From DATJFH01 sp035495815 (GTDB lineage: Bacteria > Acidobacteriota > Terriglobia > Bryobacterales > Bryobacteraceae), in the NCBI GenBank assembly GCA_035495815.1, contig DATJFH010000072.1, positions 1 to 42,459 of the forward strand: a stretch of DNA of 42,459 bases. The letters run 5' to 3'. Below the pieces are notes generated by a model that saw only the letters and a program-made list of their open reading frames with translations, was not told the origin of the DNA and did no database searches. A program made the translations under genes and the position numbers. Each line of letters starts with the position of its first letter. Position 1 is the first letter of the stretch. Positions 24,087-33,122 of this stretch are shown here, piece by piece.

Positions 24087-24965
24087 CTGCGGATCGGAAT
24101 CCATACCACCAGCCAGGGGACTCTCGAAAAGACGGCGTTGAAAGCGCATGAGTTGGGCGCCAACACGTTCCAGATCTTTTCAGCCAGCCCGCGTATGTGG
24201 CGGGCCGGCGTCCCGGATGCGGACGACGTGAAGCGGCTCGCGCGGGCGCGCAGCCGGCTGGATCTGAAGCCGCTGGTGATCCACGACAATTACCTGATCA
24301 ACCTGGCATCCGGCGATCCGGTGATCCGCGCGAAATCGATCGCGTGTTTTCGCGGCGAACTGGAGCGCGCGGCGGCGATCGGCGCGGAATTCCTGGTGGC
24401 CCATCCGGGCAGCTATCGCGGGCAGACGCTCGACGAAGGCATCTCCCGGTTCGCGGCGGGGGTCGCGGAAGCGGCGCGGGGCTTCAAGCCCGGCGAGCTC
24501 ACGCTGCTGATCGAATGCACGGCGGGCGGCGGCTGCCACATCGGGTCGCGCTTCGAGGAACTGAAAGCGATTCGCGAGCTGGCGGCCACGCTCACCGATC
24601 TGCCCGTGGGATACTGCCTGGACACCTGCCACCTGCTGGCCGCCGGCTTCGACATCGGGAGCGAAGCAGGGCTCGACAAGACGGTGCGCGACGCCGACCG
24701 CCTGCTGGGGCTGAAGAACGTGAAGCTCATCCACGCCAACGATTCCAAGACGCCGCTCGGCTCCCGGGTGGACCGTCACGAGAACATCGGGCAGGGCCAC
24801 ATCGGCGAGGAAGGCTTCCGGCGGATCGTAAATCATCCCAAGCTGCGCAGGCTGCCGTTCATCCTGGAAACCCCGGTGGATGAAACCGGCGACGACATTC
24901 GAAACCTGGAAACATTGAAGAAGCTATGCCCGAAAAGCACTACGATCACAATGAAATCGAACTGA
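24087..24965 (+). CDS. nfo: Endonuclease IV (AP endonuclease), abnormal start
   Basis: This is a TIM-barrel AP endonuclease acting on abasic sites. All metal-ligand blocks are present: VIHDNYLINLAS, VAHPGSYRG, LLIECTAGGG, LDTCHLLAAG, IHANDSKTPLGSRVDRHENIG and FILETP. The first standard start codon in frame (TTG, 24138) would remove the family's first strand. The missing part, RIGIHTTSQGTLEKTAL, is encoded upstream from base 24087, but the only codons available before it are ATT and CTG. An ATG at 24079 is in another frame; one extra base between it and 24087 would yield a normal start. So this is either a rare start codon or a one-base deletion. The 3' end overlaps leuS by 40 bp. Confidence 0.87.
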   Translation: MRIGIHTTSQGTLEKTALKAHELGANTFQIFSASPRMWRAGVPDADDVKRLARARSRLDLKPLVIHDNYLINLASGDPVIRAKSIACFRGELERAAAIGAEFLVAHPGSYRGQTLDEGISRFAAGVAEAARGFKPGELTLLIECTAGGGCHIGSRFEELKAIRELAATLTDLPVGYCLDTCHLLAAGFDIGSEAGLDKTVRDADRLLGLKNVKLIHANDSKTPLGSRVDRHENIGQGHIGEEGFRRIVNHPKLRRLPFILETPVDETGDDIRNLETLKKLCPKSTTITMKSN

Positions 24966-27355
24966 AGTGGCACGAGCGCTGGCAGGACGCCACTTTCTAT
25001 CGCGCGGAGGAGAATTCGACCGCGGACAAGTTCTACGTGCTGGAGATGCTCCCCTACCCGAGCGGAGCGCTCCACATCGGGCACATTCGCAACTATTCCA
25101 TCGGCGACGCGCTGGCGCGCTACAAGTGGATGCGCGGCTACAACGTGCTGCACCCCATGGGGTGGGACGCCTTCGGGCTGCCGGCGGAGAACGCGGCCAT
25201 TCTCAACAAGCGGCATCCCCGCGACTGGACGCGGCAAAACATCGCCAACATGAAGAAGACGCACCGGCGCTTCGCGTTCAGCTACGACTGGGACCGGGAA
25301 GTGTCCACCTGCGAGCCGGAATATTATCGCTGGAACCAGTGGTTCTTCCTGAAGATGCTGGAGCGCGGGCTGGCCTACCGCAAGAAGGCGCTGGTCAACT
25401 GGTGCCCGCAGTGCGGCACCGTGCTGGCGAATGAGCAGGTGGTGGACGGCTGCTGCTGGCGGCACGAATCGACACCGGTCGAGCAGCGCGCCCTGGACCA
25501 GTGGTTCTTCAAAATCACCGCCTACGCCGACGAGCTGCTGGAGGATATCGCGCAGCTGGAAGGCGGCTGGCCGGAGCGCGTGCTCACGATGCAGCGCAAC
25601 TGGATCGGCCGGTCGGAGGGAACGGAGATCGATTTCGGCAGGATTCGGGTGTTCACGACGCGCGCCGATACGATTTTCGGGGCGACGTGCGTGATCCTCG
25701 CGCCGGACCATCCGCTGACGGCGGAGCTGTCCGACGAGGCCGGCCGCGCGCAGGCCAAGGGCATGATCGACGCGCGCGCGAGCCAGGGACCGGGGGACGT
25801 CGAGAAAGTGGGCTTCTTCACCGGCGCGTATACGGTCAATCCGTACAACGGGGAAAAGGTCCCGGTGTGGGTGGGCAATTTCGTCCTGATGGGCTACGGC
25901 ACGGGGGCGATCATGGCGGTGCCGGCGCACGATGAGCGGGACTTCGAGTTCTGCAGGAAGTACGGCATTCCGGTCCGACCGGTGATCCGTCCGGTGGACG
26001 GCGAGTTGGGGAGCGGGTCCGAGGCGGCATTCACCGGGGACGGGATTCTGGAAAATTCCGGCGAGTGGACGGGGCTCTCGAGCGAGGAAGCGCGGCGGCG
26101 CATGACGGCGCAGGCGGTGGAGAAGGGCTTCGGGGCGGGCGCGGTAACGTATCGCATCAAGGACTGGGGCGTCTCGCGCCAGCGCTACTGGGGCACGCCG
26201 ATTCCGGTCATCCACTGCGGGAAGTGCGGGCTGGTTCCCGTGCCGGAGAAGGACCTGCCGGTGCTGCTGCCGCTCGACGTCGAGATCACCGGCAAGGGGC
26301 GGTCGCCGCTGGCGGAGGCGCCGGAGTTCGTGAACGCGACCTGTCCCGTTTGCGGCGGACCGGCCCGGCGGGAGCCGGACACGATGGACACCTTCGTCGA
26401 TTCCTCCTGGTACTTCTACCGCTACACGGATCCGAAAAACGACCAGGCTCCGTTCGACGGGGCGAAGGCCGGCTACTGGTTCCAGATCGATCAGTACATC
26501 GGCGGAGTCGAGCACGCCATCCTGCACCTGATCTACTCGCGTTTCTTCACCAAGGTGATGCGCGACATCGGGCTGACATCGAACGACGAGCCGGTGAAGA
26601 AGCTGTTCACGCAGGGGATGGTGATCCGCAACGGGGCGAAGATGTCCAAGTCGAAGGGCAACGTGGTGCCAGCGGACGAAGTAGTCGCCAAGTACGGAGC
26701 CGACACGGCGCGGCTGTTCGCGCTGTTCGCGGCGCCGCCGGAGAAGGACGTGGACTGGCTGGACGCGGGCGTCGAAGGCCAGTACCGCTTCCTGGGACGG
26801 GTGTACCGTTTTGCCACGCGCAACAGCGACCGCGCCCGCGCCGGCGGCGGACCGGAGACGGAAGCCGACCGCAAAGCTTTGCGCAAGCTGCACCAGGTGA
26901 TTCGCAAAGTCACCTCGGATTTCGAGACGCGCTGGCATTTCAACACGTCGATCGCATCGATCATGGAGTTGGTCAACGAGCTGTACGCGCTGGAGCCGGA
27001 ACTCTCGGGCGGAGCGCTGGGGCAGATCATCGAGAAGCTGACGCTGCTGCTCGGGCCGTTCGCGCCGTACCTGGCGCAGGAGTTGTGGGCGAAGGAACTG
27101 GACCGCGAAGGCGTGGTTTTCCGGCAAGCCTGGCCTGAGTTCGACCCGGCGCTGGCGCAGGACGAAGAAGCGGAAATGCCGGTCCAGATCAACGGAAAGC
27201 TGCGCGGACGGATCCGCATCCCGTACGGGGCCAGCAGGGAGCTGAGCGAGCAGCGGGCGCTGGCGGACGAGAAGATCCGGCCGTTTCTGGACGGCAAGCA
27301 AGTAGTGAAGATCATCGTGATCCCCGACAAGCTGGTCAACATCGTGGCGAAATAG
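24926..27355 (+). CDS. leuS: Leucyl-tRNA synthetase
   Basis: The 809-residue protein has the normal bacterial LeuRS length. The class I signatures are PYPSGALHIGHIRNY (HIGH at 50-53) and AKMSKSKGNVV (~570-580). The CP1 editing domain contains FTTRADTIFG and MAVPAHDERD, whose Asp is needed to clear mischarged valine or isoleucine. A zinc-type knuckle appears in HCGKCG and CPVCGG. The C-terminal anticodon-binding region ends with a PVQINGKLRGRI-type domain. The start lies inside the last 40 bp of nfo and the frames differ, so translation is probably coupled. The gene ends in a convergent arrangement with a methyltransferase gene. Confidence 0.97.
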   Translation: MPEKHYDHNEIELKWHERWQDATFYRAEENSTADKFYVLEMLPYPSGALHIGHIRNYSIGDALARYKWMRGYNVLHPMGWDAFGLPAENAAILNKRHPRDWTRQNIANMKKTHRRFAFSYDWDREVSTCEPEYYRWNQWFFLKMLERGLAYRKKALVNWCPQCGTVLANEQVVDGCCWRHESTPVEQRALDQWFFKITAYADELLEDIAQLEGGWPERVLTMQRNWIGRSEGTEIDFGRIRVFTTRADTIFGATCVILAPDHPLTAELSDEAGRAQAKGMIDARASQGPGDVEKVGFFTGAYTVNPYNGEKVPVWVGNFVLMGYGTGAIMAVPAHDERDFEFCRKYGIPVRPVIRPVDGELGSGSEAAFTGDGILENSGEWTGLSSEEARRRMTAQAVEKGFGAGAVTYRIKDWGVSRQRYWGTPIPVIHCGKCGLVPVPEKDLPVLLPLDVEITGKGRSPLAEAPEFVNATCPVCGGPARREPDTMDTFVDSSWYFYRYTDPKNDQAPFDGAKAGYWFQIDQYIGGVEHAILHLIYSRFFTKVMRDIGLTSNDEPVKKLFTQGMVIRNGAKMSKSKGNVVPADEVVAKYGADTARLFALFAAPPEKDVDWLDAGVEGQYRFLGRVYRFATRNSDRARAGGGPETEADRKALRKLHQVIRKVTSDFETRWHFNTSIASIMELVNELYALEPELSGGALGQIIEKLTLLLGPFAPYLAQELWAKELDREGVVFRQAWPEFDPALAQDEEAEMPVQINGKLRGRIRIPYGASRELSEQRALADEKIRPFLDGKQVVKIIVIPDKLVNIVAK

Positions 27356-27447
27356 CATTGCAGCCAGCGACCCTGCGGTCGACGACGAAGCCGGGCGAGG
27401 CCTTTATATGGATGTGCGCACGACAGGCTGCAGGGGCGCCTGGCGAC

Positions 27448-28083
27448 CTATCCCGGCGGGACGGGATTCTTGCGCAAAACCCAGGTGGTCATGGAGCGTT
27501 GATTCTGGACGATGGTGGTTTTCAACGGGTCGGCCGGTTCGCACCCCAACCGGTCCATGATCGAGGCGAGCAGGGCCTCGTCCACCAGATACCGCTCGGA
27601 GCCGTCCGGCGATTTATAGCGGCGTCCGCGGATTAGTTGTACACGGCTCTCCATGCCGATCGAGGAGCCGAGGCGGCAGAAGAAGAGCCCGCCGGGCTTG
27701 AGAACGCGCCAGCATCCCTGCAGCATGGACTCGAAGTGCTCGTCGTCGCGGGCGAAATGGAGGACGGTGTTGCAGACGACCACATCCGCGCAGGCGTCCT
27801 CGAAAGACATGCCTTCGACGGACTCGACGCGGAAGTTGGAGGCGGGGAGCGAAGGAGCGAACATGCGGGCGAGGGCGCGCACGGTTTCGACGGACTGCGG
27901 ATCGGAGTCCGCGGCGTAAACATCGTACCCTGCCCGGAGGAAGTAGACGAGGTTCCGGCCGGAACCGCAACCGGCGTCGAGTATCCGCATTCCGGGCGAG
28001 ATGCGGCCTTTCAGAAGCTGATCGAAAAGATAGATGTCGATCTGGCCGAACTGATCCTGCAGCGCGAGCATGGACATTTGCAC
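27448..28083 (-). CDS. Class I SAM-dependent methyltransferase
   Basis: The protein is 211 residues from the GTG at 28083, or 209 from the ATG at 28077. Motif I is ILDAGCGSGRNLVYFL, followed by the acidic residue of motif II (AADSDPQSVE), motif post-I DVVVCNTVLHF and WRVLKPGGLFFCRL. It is like TehB/UbiE-type small-molecule methyltransferases. The substrate is unknown; the helix before motif I (FGQIDIYLFDQLLKG) probably caps the site. It is a single gene, convergent with leuS across a 92-bp gap that holds no other recognised gene, and divergent from the first Gfo/Idh/MocA gene. Confidence 0.85.
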   Translation of the reverse strand: MQMSMLALQDQFGQIDIYLFDQLLKGRISPGMRILDAGCGSGRNLVYFLRAGYDVYAADSDPQSVETVRALARMFAPSLPASNFRVESVEGMSFEDACADVVVCNTVLHFARDDEHFESMLQGCWRVLKPGGLFFCRLGSSIGMESRVQLIRGRRYKSPDGSERYLVDEALLASIMDRLGCEPADPLKTTIVQNQRSMTTWVLRKNPVPPG

Positions 28084-28211
28084 AAAGCCTAGCCTAGCGG
28101 CATGGTTGCGTCAACGGCATGGGCAGGCGAGCCGGGACAAGGCCACCCAAGCGCGTCAGGTAGAATCGAGATTGCGGGCCTGCGCGGAAGGTGGCCGCAA
28201 AAGGACAACGT

Positions 28212-29522
28212 ATGACCGAACGAAGAGACTTCATCAAAGGCGCTGGCGCGGCCCTGACGACGCAGATTTTCACGGGGGCCGTGAAGGGCGCCAACGACCG
28301 GATTTCGGTGGCGTTCATCGGCATGGGACGCATGGGCATGGGCAACCTCGGGCATGCCATGAAACAGCCCAACGTGGAGATCGCGGCGGTGTGCGACGTC
28401 TACCAGCCGCACCTCGAGAAGGCGGTGGCCGCCTCCGCACGGGGTCCGAACAACGAGCCGGGAGCGCGTCCGGCAGCCCGCGGCGTGAAGGACTTTCGCG
28501 AGATCCTGAACGACAAGAGCATCGACGCGGTCTGCATCGCCACGCCCGACCACTGGCATCCTTACATGACCGTGGAAGCGTGCAAGCACGGCAAGGACGT
28601 GTACGTGGAAAAGCCGGTGGCGGTGGCCGTCGAGGAAGGCCGCAAGATGGTGCAGGCGGCGCGAAAGTACAACCGGGTGGTGCAGGCCGGCACGATGCAG
28701 CGCTCGGGCGCGCATTTTCAGAAGGCGTGCGAGATCGTGCGCAGCGGCCAGCTGGGCAAGGTGACTTTCGTGCGCACCTGGAACTACAGCAACATGAAGG
28801 AAGAGGGCATCGGCGCGCCGCCCGACACGGCGCCCGCGCCCGGTCTGGACTGGGAAATGTGGCTCGGCCCCGCGCCGGAGCGGCCGTTCAACGCCAACCG
28901 CTTCGGCGTGGACCCGAACGCCTTCTCCCACTTCCGCTGGTTCTGGGACTACGCCGGCGGCATGATGACGGACTGGGGGATCCACCTGCTGGACATCGTA
29001 CAGATGGCGTTCGACGAGGCGGCCCCCACGGCGGTCACGGCGCTGGGAAGCAAGCTATTCATCAAGGATAACCGCGAGACGCCGGACACGCTGCAGGTCA
29101 CCTACGAATATCCCGGCTTCATCGCCACCTATGAGAACCGGCTGGGGAATGCGCAGTCGATGTTCCAGCAGAATTACGGGATCCTGTTTCACGGCTCGAA
29201 GGGGACTCTGTTCGTCGACCGGGGCCGCTACCAGCTTTATCCGGAGAAGGACTCCACGCTGGAAGAGGTGACGGTGAAGAGCAGCAACAACTCCAACATG
29301 GCGCACTGGGCGAATTTCCTGGAGTGCATCAAGACGCGCCAGAAGCCGGTCAGCGACATCGAGATCGGGCATCGCTCGACGACCACGGCGCTGCTCGGCA
29401 ACGTGGCGCTGCGCAGCAAGCTGCGCATCGACTGGGACTCGAAAGCGGAGACCACGGCCCAGCCGGCGGCCCGCAAATTCCTGCATCGCGAATACCGCAA
29501 ACCATGGAAACTGGAAGTTTGA
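28212..29522 (+). CDS. Gfo/Idh/MocA-family oxidoreductase with Tat leader (1)
   Basis: The protein is 436 residues. The ATG at 28212 has AAGGA 7 nt upstream, and a TAGAAT -10-like box lies at 28161-28166. The N-terminus TERRDFIKGAGAALT is a twin-arginine signal. The Rossmann domain follows with FIGMGRMGMG (~35-44) for NAD(P), and the EKP motif at 133-135 (VYVEKPVAVAVEEG) includes the catalytic-site Lys. The C-terminal alpha/beta domain carries WFWDYAGGMMTDWGIHLLDI, typical of sugar and inositol dehydrogenases of this family. Export with bound NAD(P) resembles glucose-fructose oxidoreductase. Substrate is unknown. The stop lies inside the next gene, a 19-bp overlap. Confidence 0.9.
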   Translation: MTERRDFIKGAGAALTTQIFTGAVKGANDRISVAFIGMGRMGMGNLGHAMKQPNVEIAAVCDVYQPHLEKAVAASARGPNNEPGARPAARGVKDFREILNDKSIDAVCIATPDHWHPYMTVEACKHGKDVYVEKPVAVAVEEGRKMVQAARKYNRVVQAGTMQRSGAHFQKACEIVRSGQLGKVTFVRTWNYSNMKEEGIGAPPDTAPAPGLDWEMWLGPAPERPFNANRFGVDPNAFSHFRWFWDYAGGMMTDWGIHLLDIVQMAFDEAAPTAVTALGSKLFIKDNRETPDTLQVTYEYPGFIATYENRLGNAQSMFQQNYGILFHGSKGTLFVDRGRYQLYPEKDSTLEEVTVKSSNNSNMAHWANFLECIKTRQKPVSDIEIGHRSTTTALLGNVALRSKLRIDWDSKAETTAQPAARKFLHREYRKPWKLEV

Positions 29523-31009
29523 TACTCGACTCCGGGCAGTACACGCAAGTCCCAACTTACGAATTGCTGCTGGCGGCGGAACAGGGCTTCGCCGGCATCG
29601 ACCATCGTTTTCTTCACGCCCTGGTGGACGATCCGCAGAAATCCATTGCGGACCTAGTGCGGTTCGGGCTGGAGACGCGGGAAGACGCCAGGGAGGATCT
29701 GCGTGCGGACGTGCTGGCGATTTTGCGGCATCTGCGGACACCGGCGGCGATTCCCTTTTTCATCGAGGAGGTACGGCGCAACGGCCTGGACGCGCCGCTG
29801 GAGGTGATCCAGTCGCTGCGGGAGATCGGCGCGCCGGCGATCGAGCCGCTGCTGGAATTCCATCGGGAAACGCTCGACGAGGAGGAATCGGACGCCGCTT
29901 TTCTGCTGGGCTCGCTGGGGCTACGCGACCCGCGCATCCTCGAAGTCCTGACGGAGCGGCTGAAGACCGATCCGGTCGACGCCGGGCAATGCCTGGTGAC
30001 TTACGGAGACCGGGCGGCATTGCCGGCGATGCGGGCGGCGGCCGAGGGGATGCAAGGCGAGGCGTGGATGAAGAGGTCGCTGATGTCGGCGATCGAGGAG
30101 CTGGAAGCGGGAGCGGCGCATCCGGAGCAGGAGGATGAGCCGTTCGACTTATGGGAGCTTTACCCGGAGGAAGCCGATCCGCGTTTCGATCTGCTGACAC
30201 CCGCCGAGACGGAGCCATTCCTCGACAGCGCGGACGCCGACAATCGCTTCGGGGCGGTAGTCATGCTGAGCGACAGCGAAAGGCCGGAGCTGCAGAACCG
30301 GCTATTGGGGATGGCGCGGGAGGATCCGGACAAGCGGGTGCGGGGGGAATGCTGGAAGGCCCTGGCGATGGGCTGGGAGCGGCCGGAGATCCGGGCCGCG
30401 ATGAAGGCGTGTCTGGCGGACGAAACGGCGTCGGACGAGGAGCGCTGCGGCGCCCTGCAGACGCTGGCCAGCCGGGAGAGCGAGGACGCGGAGGTGCGGC
30501 GGCGGATCCTGGAGTTCTACGGGAAGCCGGCAACGCGCCCGGACGCGCTCGAGGCCATGGCGGTCAGCTTCGATCCGGGCTATGCCAAGTATTTCCGGCA
30601 GGACCTCGACGATCCGGATCCGGGAGTCAGAATCCAGGCGATGCTGGGGATCGGCCTGCTACAGATGGAGGCGGACGCGCCGCGGCTGGTTCCCTACTTC
30701 AAGGACGGGGAAGTCCGGGAGAACGCGCTCTCGGCTTATGCCATGAGCGCCTCCTGCGAACCGACGAGGGCGGGATTCCGGCGGCTTTACCAGAAAATCG
30801 ACACGATGGCAGGTGGACTGACGCTGGGTGAGGAGGAGGCGGTGAAGCAGTCGCTCAACACGCGCGCGATGCGCGAGGAGCTGCCGGCCGTTTTCGGTCC
30901 GGACGGTGAGGCGCTGCTGGACGCGCCGGCGGTGTCGGCCAAAGTCGGGCGCAACGATCCGTGCCCCTGCGGCAGCGGCAAGAAGTACAAAAAGTGCTGC
31001 GGCGGGTGA
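29504..31009 (+). CDS. HEAT-like repeat protein with C-terminal SEC-C zinc motif
   Basis: The protein is 501 residues from an ATG inside the end of the preceding oxidoreductase gene. It is strongly acidic and helical. Residues ~30-460 carry repeated helical pairs of HEAT/PBS-lyase type, such as IPFFIEEVRRNGLDAPLEVIQSLREIGAP and VRIQAMLGIGLLQMEADAPRL read in parts. The first ~60 residues (FAGIDHRFLHALVDDPQKS) recall DUF1186-type proteins. The last ~18 residues, NDPCPCGSGKKYKKCCGG, are a SEC-C zinc-binding motif as found in SecA and many helper proteins. It is cytoplasmic, with a probable role as a protein-binding scaffold; the true function is unknown. The next gene starts 13 bp later. Confidence 0.75.
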   Translation: METGSLILDSGQYTQVPTYELLLAAEQGFAGIDHRFLHALVDDPQKSIADLVRFGLETREDAREDLRADVLAILRHLRTPAAIPFFIEEVRRNGLDAPLEVIQSLREIGAPAIEPLLEFHRETLDEEESDAAFLLGSLGLRDPRILEVLTERLKTDPVDAGQCLVTYGDRAALPAMRAAAEGMQGEAWMKRSLMSAIEELEAGAAHPEQEDEPFDLWELYPEEADPRFDLLTPAETEPFLDSADADNRFGAVVMLSDSERPELQNRLLGMAREDPDKRVRGECWKALAMGWERPEIRAAMKACLADETASDEERCGALQTLASRESEDAEVRRRILEFYGKPATRPDALEAMAVSFDPGYAKYFRQDLDDPDPGVRIQAMLGIGLLQMEADAPRLVPYFKDGEVRENALSAYAMSASCEPTRAGFRRLYQKIDTMAGGLTLGEEEAVKQSLNTRAMREELPAVFGPDGEALLDAPAVSAKVGRNDPCPCGSGKKYKKCCGG

Positions 31010-31022
31010 TAGAGTAATCGAC

Positions 31023-32180
31023 ATGGAACAAGATCGCCGAAGTTTCCTGAGCGCAGCCGCCCTTTCGGCCGGACCGCTGTTCATCCCGAAGAAGGTCTGG
31101 GGGGCGAACGACCGCATCACCTACGGGCTGATCGGATCGGGCGGACGCGGGCGGTACGTCAGCAAAATCTTCCAGACATTGGGAGCCCGGTGCGTGGCCG
31201 TATCGGACGTCTACGAGCCGAACCTCAAGCTCGGGCTGGAGGGGGCGCCGGGGGCCAAGGGCTACCAGGATTATCACGATCTGCTGGCGCACAAGAGTCT
31301 GGACGCGGTGCTGATCGCGTCCCCGGACCATCACCACGGCCCGATGCTGCTGGCGGCGCTGGCGGCCGGCAAGGACGCGTATCTCGAGAAGCCGATGTCG
31401 CACTCGCTCGAGCAGAGCCGGCAGATGGTGGAGGCGGTGCGCAGGACGAAGCAGATCGTGCAGATCGGCATGCAGCGGCGCAGCGCGCCGTCGGTTCTGA
31501 AAGCGAAGGAGCTGGTGGATTCGGGCGTGCTGGGCAGGATCACGATGGTGAAACCGCAGTGGAACTGGAATATTTCCGCCAAGCTCGACAACTCTCCGCT
31601 GCCCGGGAAGCTGGACTGGAAGCGTTTCCTCGGCAGCGCCAAGGACCGCGACCTGGAGCCGATGCGGTTCCGCAAATGGCGCTACTTCTGGGACTACTCG
31701 GGGGGCAACATGACCGACCAGGGGACGCACCTGATGGACGTCACCCAGTGGTTCAACGGAGTTCGGACGCCGGTGTCCGCGGTGAGCTACGGGCAGGTAG
31801 CGAAGATGACCGGCGCCGAGACGCCGGACGTATTCTGCGCGGTGTACGAGTATCCGGGCTTCATGTCCACCTGGACGCTGAACTACTGCAACTCGCATGA
31901 CAACGGCTGGCAGATCGAGTTCCAGGGGGACAAGGGCACGCTGCTCCTCAACGACAGCGGCTTGCGGGTGTGGGAAGAGCCCTGGAAGCAGCATCCGGAG
32001 CCGACGCACCAGCTGGACGCCAAGGTGCCGGTGGAGCCGCATGTGCAGAACTTTCTGGACTGCGTGAAGTCGCGGCAAGAGCCCAACGCGCCGGTGGAAG
32101 TGGGGGCCAGCGCGGTGAGCGCGCCGCACCTGGCGAACCTGGCGTATCACCAGGGGCGTCAGGTCAAGATGCCGTACTGA
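31023..32180 (+). CDS. Gfo/Idh/MocA-family oxidoreductase with Tat leader (2)
   Basis: The protein is 385 residues. The ATG at 31023 fits the Tat-type leader EQDRRSFLSAAALSAGP. The Rossmann domain has YGLIGSGGRGRYVSK (~34-48). The EKP motif is at 122-124 in AYLEKPMSHSLEQS. The C-terminal domain has WRYFWDYSGGNMTDQGTHLMDV, very like the first oxidoreductase in this run. The two proteins are paralogous but clearly diverged, the first having a longer insertion after the Rossmann fold. It is probably co-transcribed with the SEC-C gene. The last 17 bp overlap the convergent aldolase gene. It is a likely periplasmic sugar- or polyol-type oxidoreductase, substrate unknown. Confidence 0.9.
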   Translation: MEQDRRSFLSAAALSAGPLFIPKKVWGANDRITYGLIGSGGRGRYVSKIFQTLGARCVAVSDVYEPNLKLGLEGAPGAKGYQDYHDLLAHKSLDAVLIASPDHHHGPMLLAALAAGKDAYLEKPMSHSLEQSRQMVEAVRRTKQIVQIGMQRRSAPSVLKAKELVDSGVLGRITMVKPQWNWNISAKLDNSPLPGKLDWKRFLGSAKDRDLEPMRFRKWRYFWDYSGGNMTDQGTHLMDVTQWFNGVRTPVSAVSYGQVAKMTGAETPDVFCAVYEYPGFMSTWTLNYCNSHDNGWQIEFQGDKGTLLLNDSGLRVWEEPWKQHPEPTHQLDAKVPVEPHVQNFLDCVKSRQEPNAPVEVGASAVSAPHLANLAYHQGRQVKMPY

Positions 32181-33084
32181 GACCGGGGCGGCAGTCTTTC
32201 AACATCTCCGGCAGCCAGCTTCCGAACCAGGAACGGAATTCATCGAGGTCCCGCTGTTTCTCCGGGGAGAGCGGCACGGCCAGCGGGCCGACTTTCAATC
32301 CGCGGGCAGCGGCCGCTTCGCGCACGCCGACGGGCGCGGGAAAGCGGTTCAGCCAGGCGATGAATTCCTGCAGCCGGGTCTCGAGGCGATCGGTTCGGGC
32401 GGCGTCGGCGGCCTGGATGGCGCTATCCAGGGAGAGCATCAACTCGGGAATGGCGCTGGCGACGCCCGAGACACCGCCGTCGGCGCCGGCGGTTCGAGCC
32501 CGCGTGAAGACCACGTCATTGCCTACCAGGAAGGTGAACGGAGTCTTCTCCCGCTGGGCTTTCAATTTCAGAAACTGATCGAAATCCCCGCTGGAGTCCT
32601 TAATGCCCGCGAAGAGGCCTGTGGCCAGCAGGTCGCAGGATGTCTCGGGCGCCATGGGACTGGTGAAGAACGGGATGTTGTAGAGGAAGATCGGCAGAGC
32701 GCCGGCGACGCGGCCGGCGACGCGCAGAAAGAACTCGCGGATTTCGGGCTGCTGATAGGGAAAAAAGTAAGGGGGCATGACCAGAACCGCGGCGGCGCCG
32801 GCGCGTGCGGCCTGGTCGGCGAGGGTTACGGTGCCGTCGAGCGACGAGTGGGTCACGCCGGCGATGACCGGCACGCGGCTGCGCTTGACGACCAGCTTCA
32901 CGAGGTGGGCGCGGTCCTCGATGCCGAGGTGCAGGAACTCGCCGGTCGAGCCCATGAGCGCGATACCGTTGACGCCGGCCGCGCAGAGGAAATCCACCAG
33001 CTCCAGGGTTGCGGCAAGGTCGGCTTCGTAACCGGCGTCGCGGCGCGGCGTCAGCGCCGCCACACTGATCGGCCCCAACTTCAT
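32164..33084 (-). CDS. DapA/NanA-family (dihydrodipicolinate synthase-like) aldolase
   Basis: The 306-residue TIM-barrel protein starts at the ATG at 33084. Family motifs are GSTGEF (45-50), the Tyr of FLYNIP (~135) and the Schiff-base Lys162 in AGIKDSSGD. Members condense or cleave pyruvate-type substrates: dihydrodipicolinate synthase, N-acetylneuraminate lyase, KDG aldolase and related enzymes. The C-terminal half differs from true DapA, and the neighbouring Gfo/Idh/MocA genes favour a sugar-acid aldolase. That assignment is inference. A TAGAAT -10-like box lies 18 nt upstream of its start on the minus strand. It converges on the second oxidoreductase gene with a 17-bp overlap. Confidence 0.83.
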   Translation of the reverse strand: MKLGPISVAALTPRRDAGYEADLAATLELVDFLCAAGVNGIALMGSTGEFLHLGIEDRAHLVKLVVKRSRVPVIAGVTHSSLDGTVTLADQAARAGAAAVLVMPPYFFPYQQPEIREFFLRVAGRVAGALPIFLYNIPFFTSPMAPETSCDLLATGLFAGIKDSSGDFDQFLKLKAQREKTPFTFLVGNDVVFTRARTAGADGGVSGVASAIPELMLSLDSAIQAADAARTDRLETRLQEFIAWLNRFPAPVGVREAAAARGLKVGPLAVPLSPEKQRDLDEFRSWFGSWLPEMLKDCRPGLSTAS

Positions 33085-33122
33085 ATGATGAGAAGTGATT
33101 GCATTCTAGTTACGATAACACC

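Noticed and set aside
24833..27358. An 841-codon minus-strand frame opposite leuS
   Set aside because: It is an antisense shadow of leuS with skewed His/Arg/Leu/Val composition and no recognisable motif.
27356..27447. TGCAGCC/GGCTGCA arms in the leuS-methyltransferase gap as a bidirectional terminator
   Set aside because: The arms are only 7 bp with a ~60-nt loop and no T-tract, which is too weak to call.
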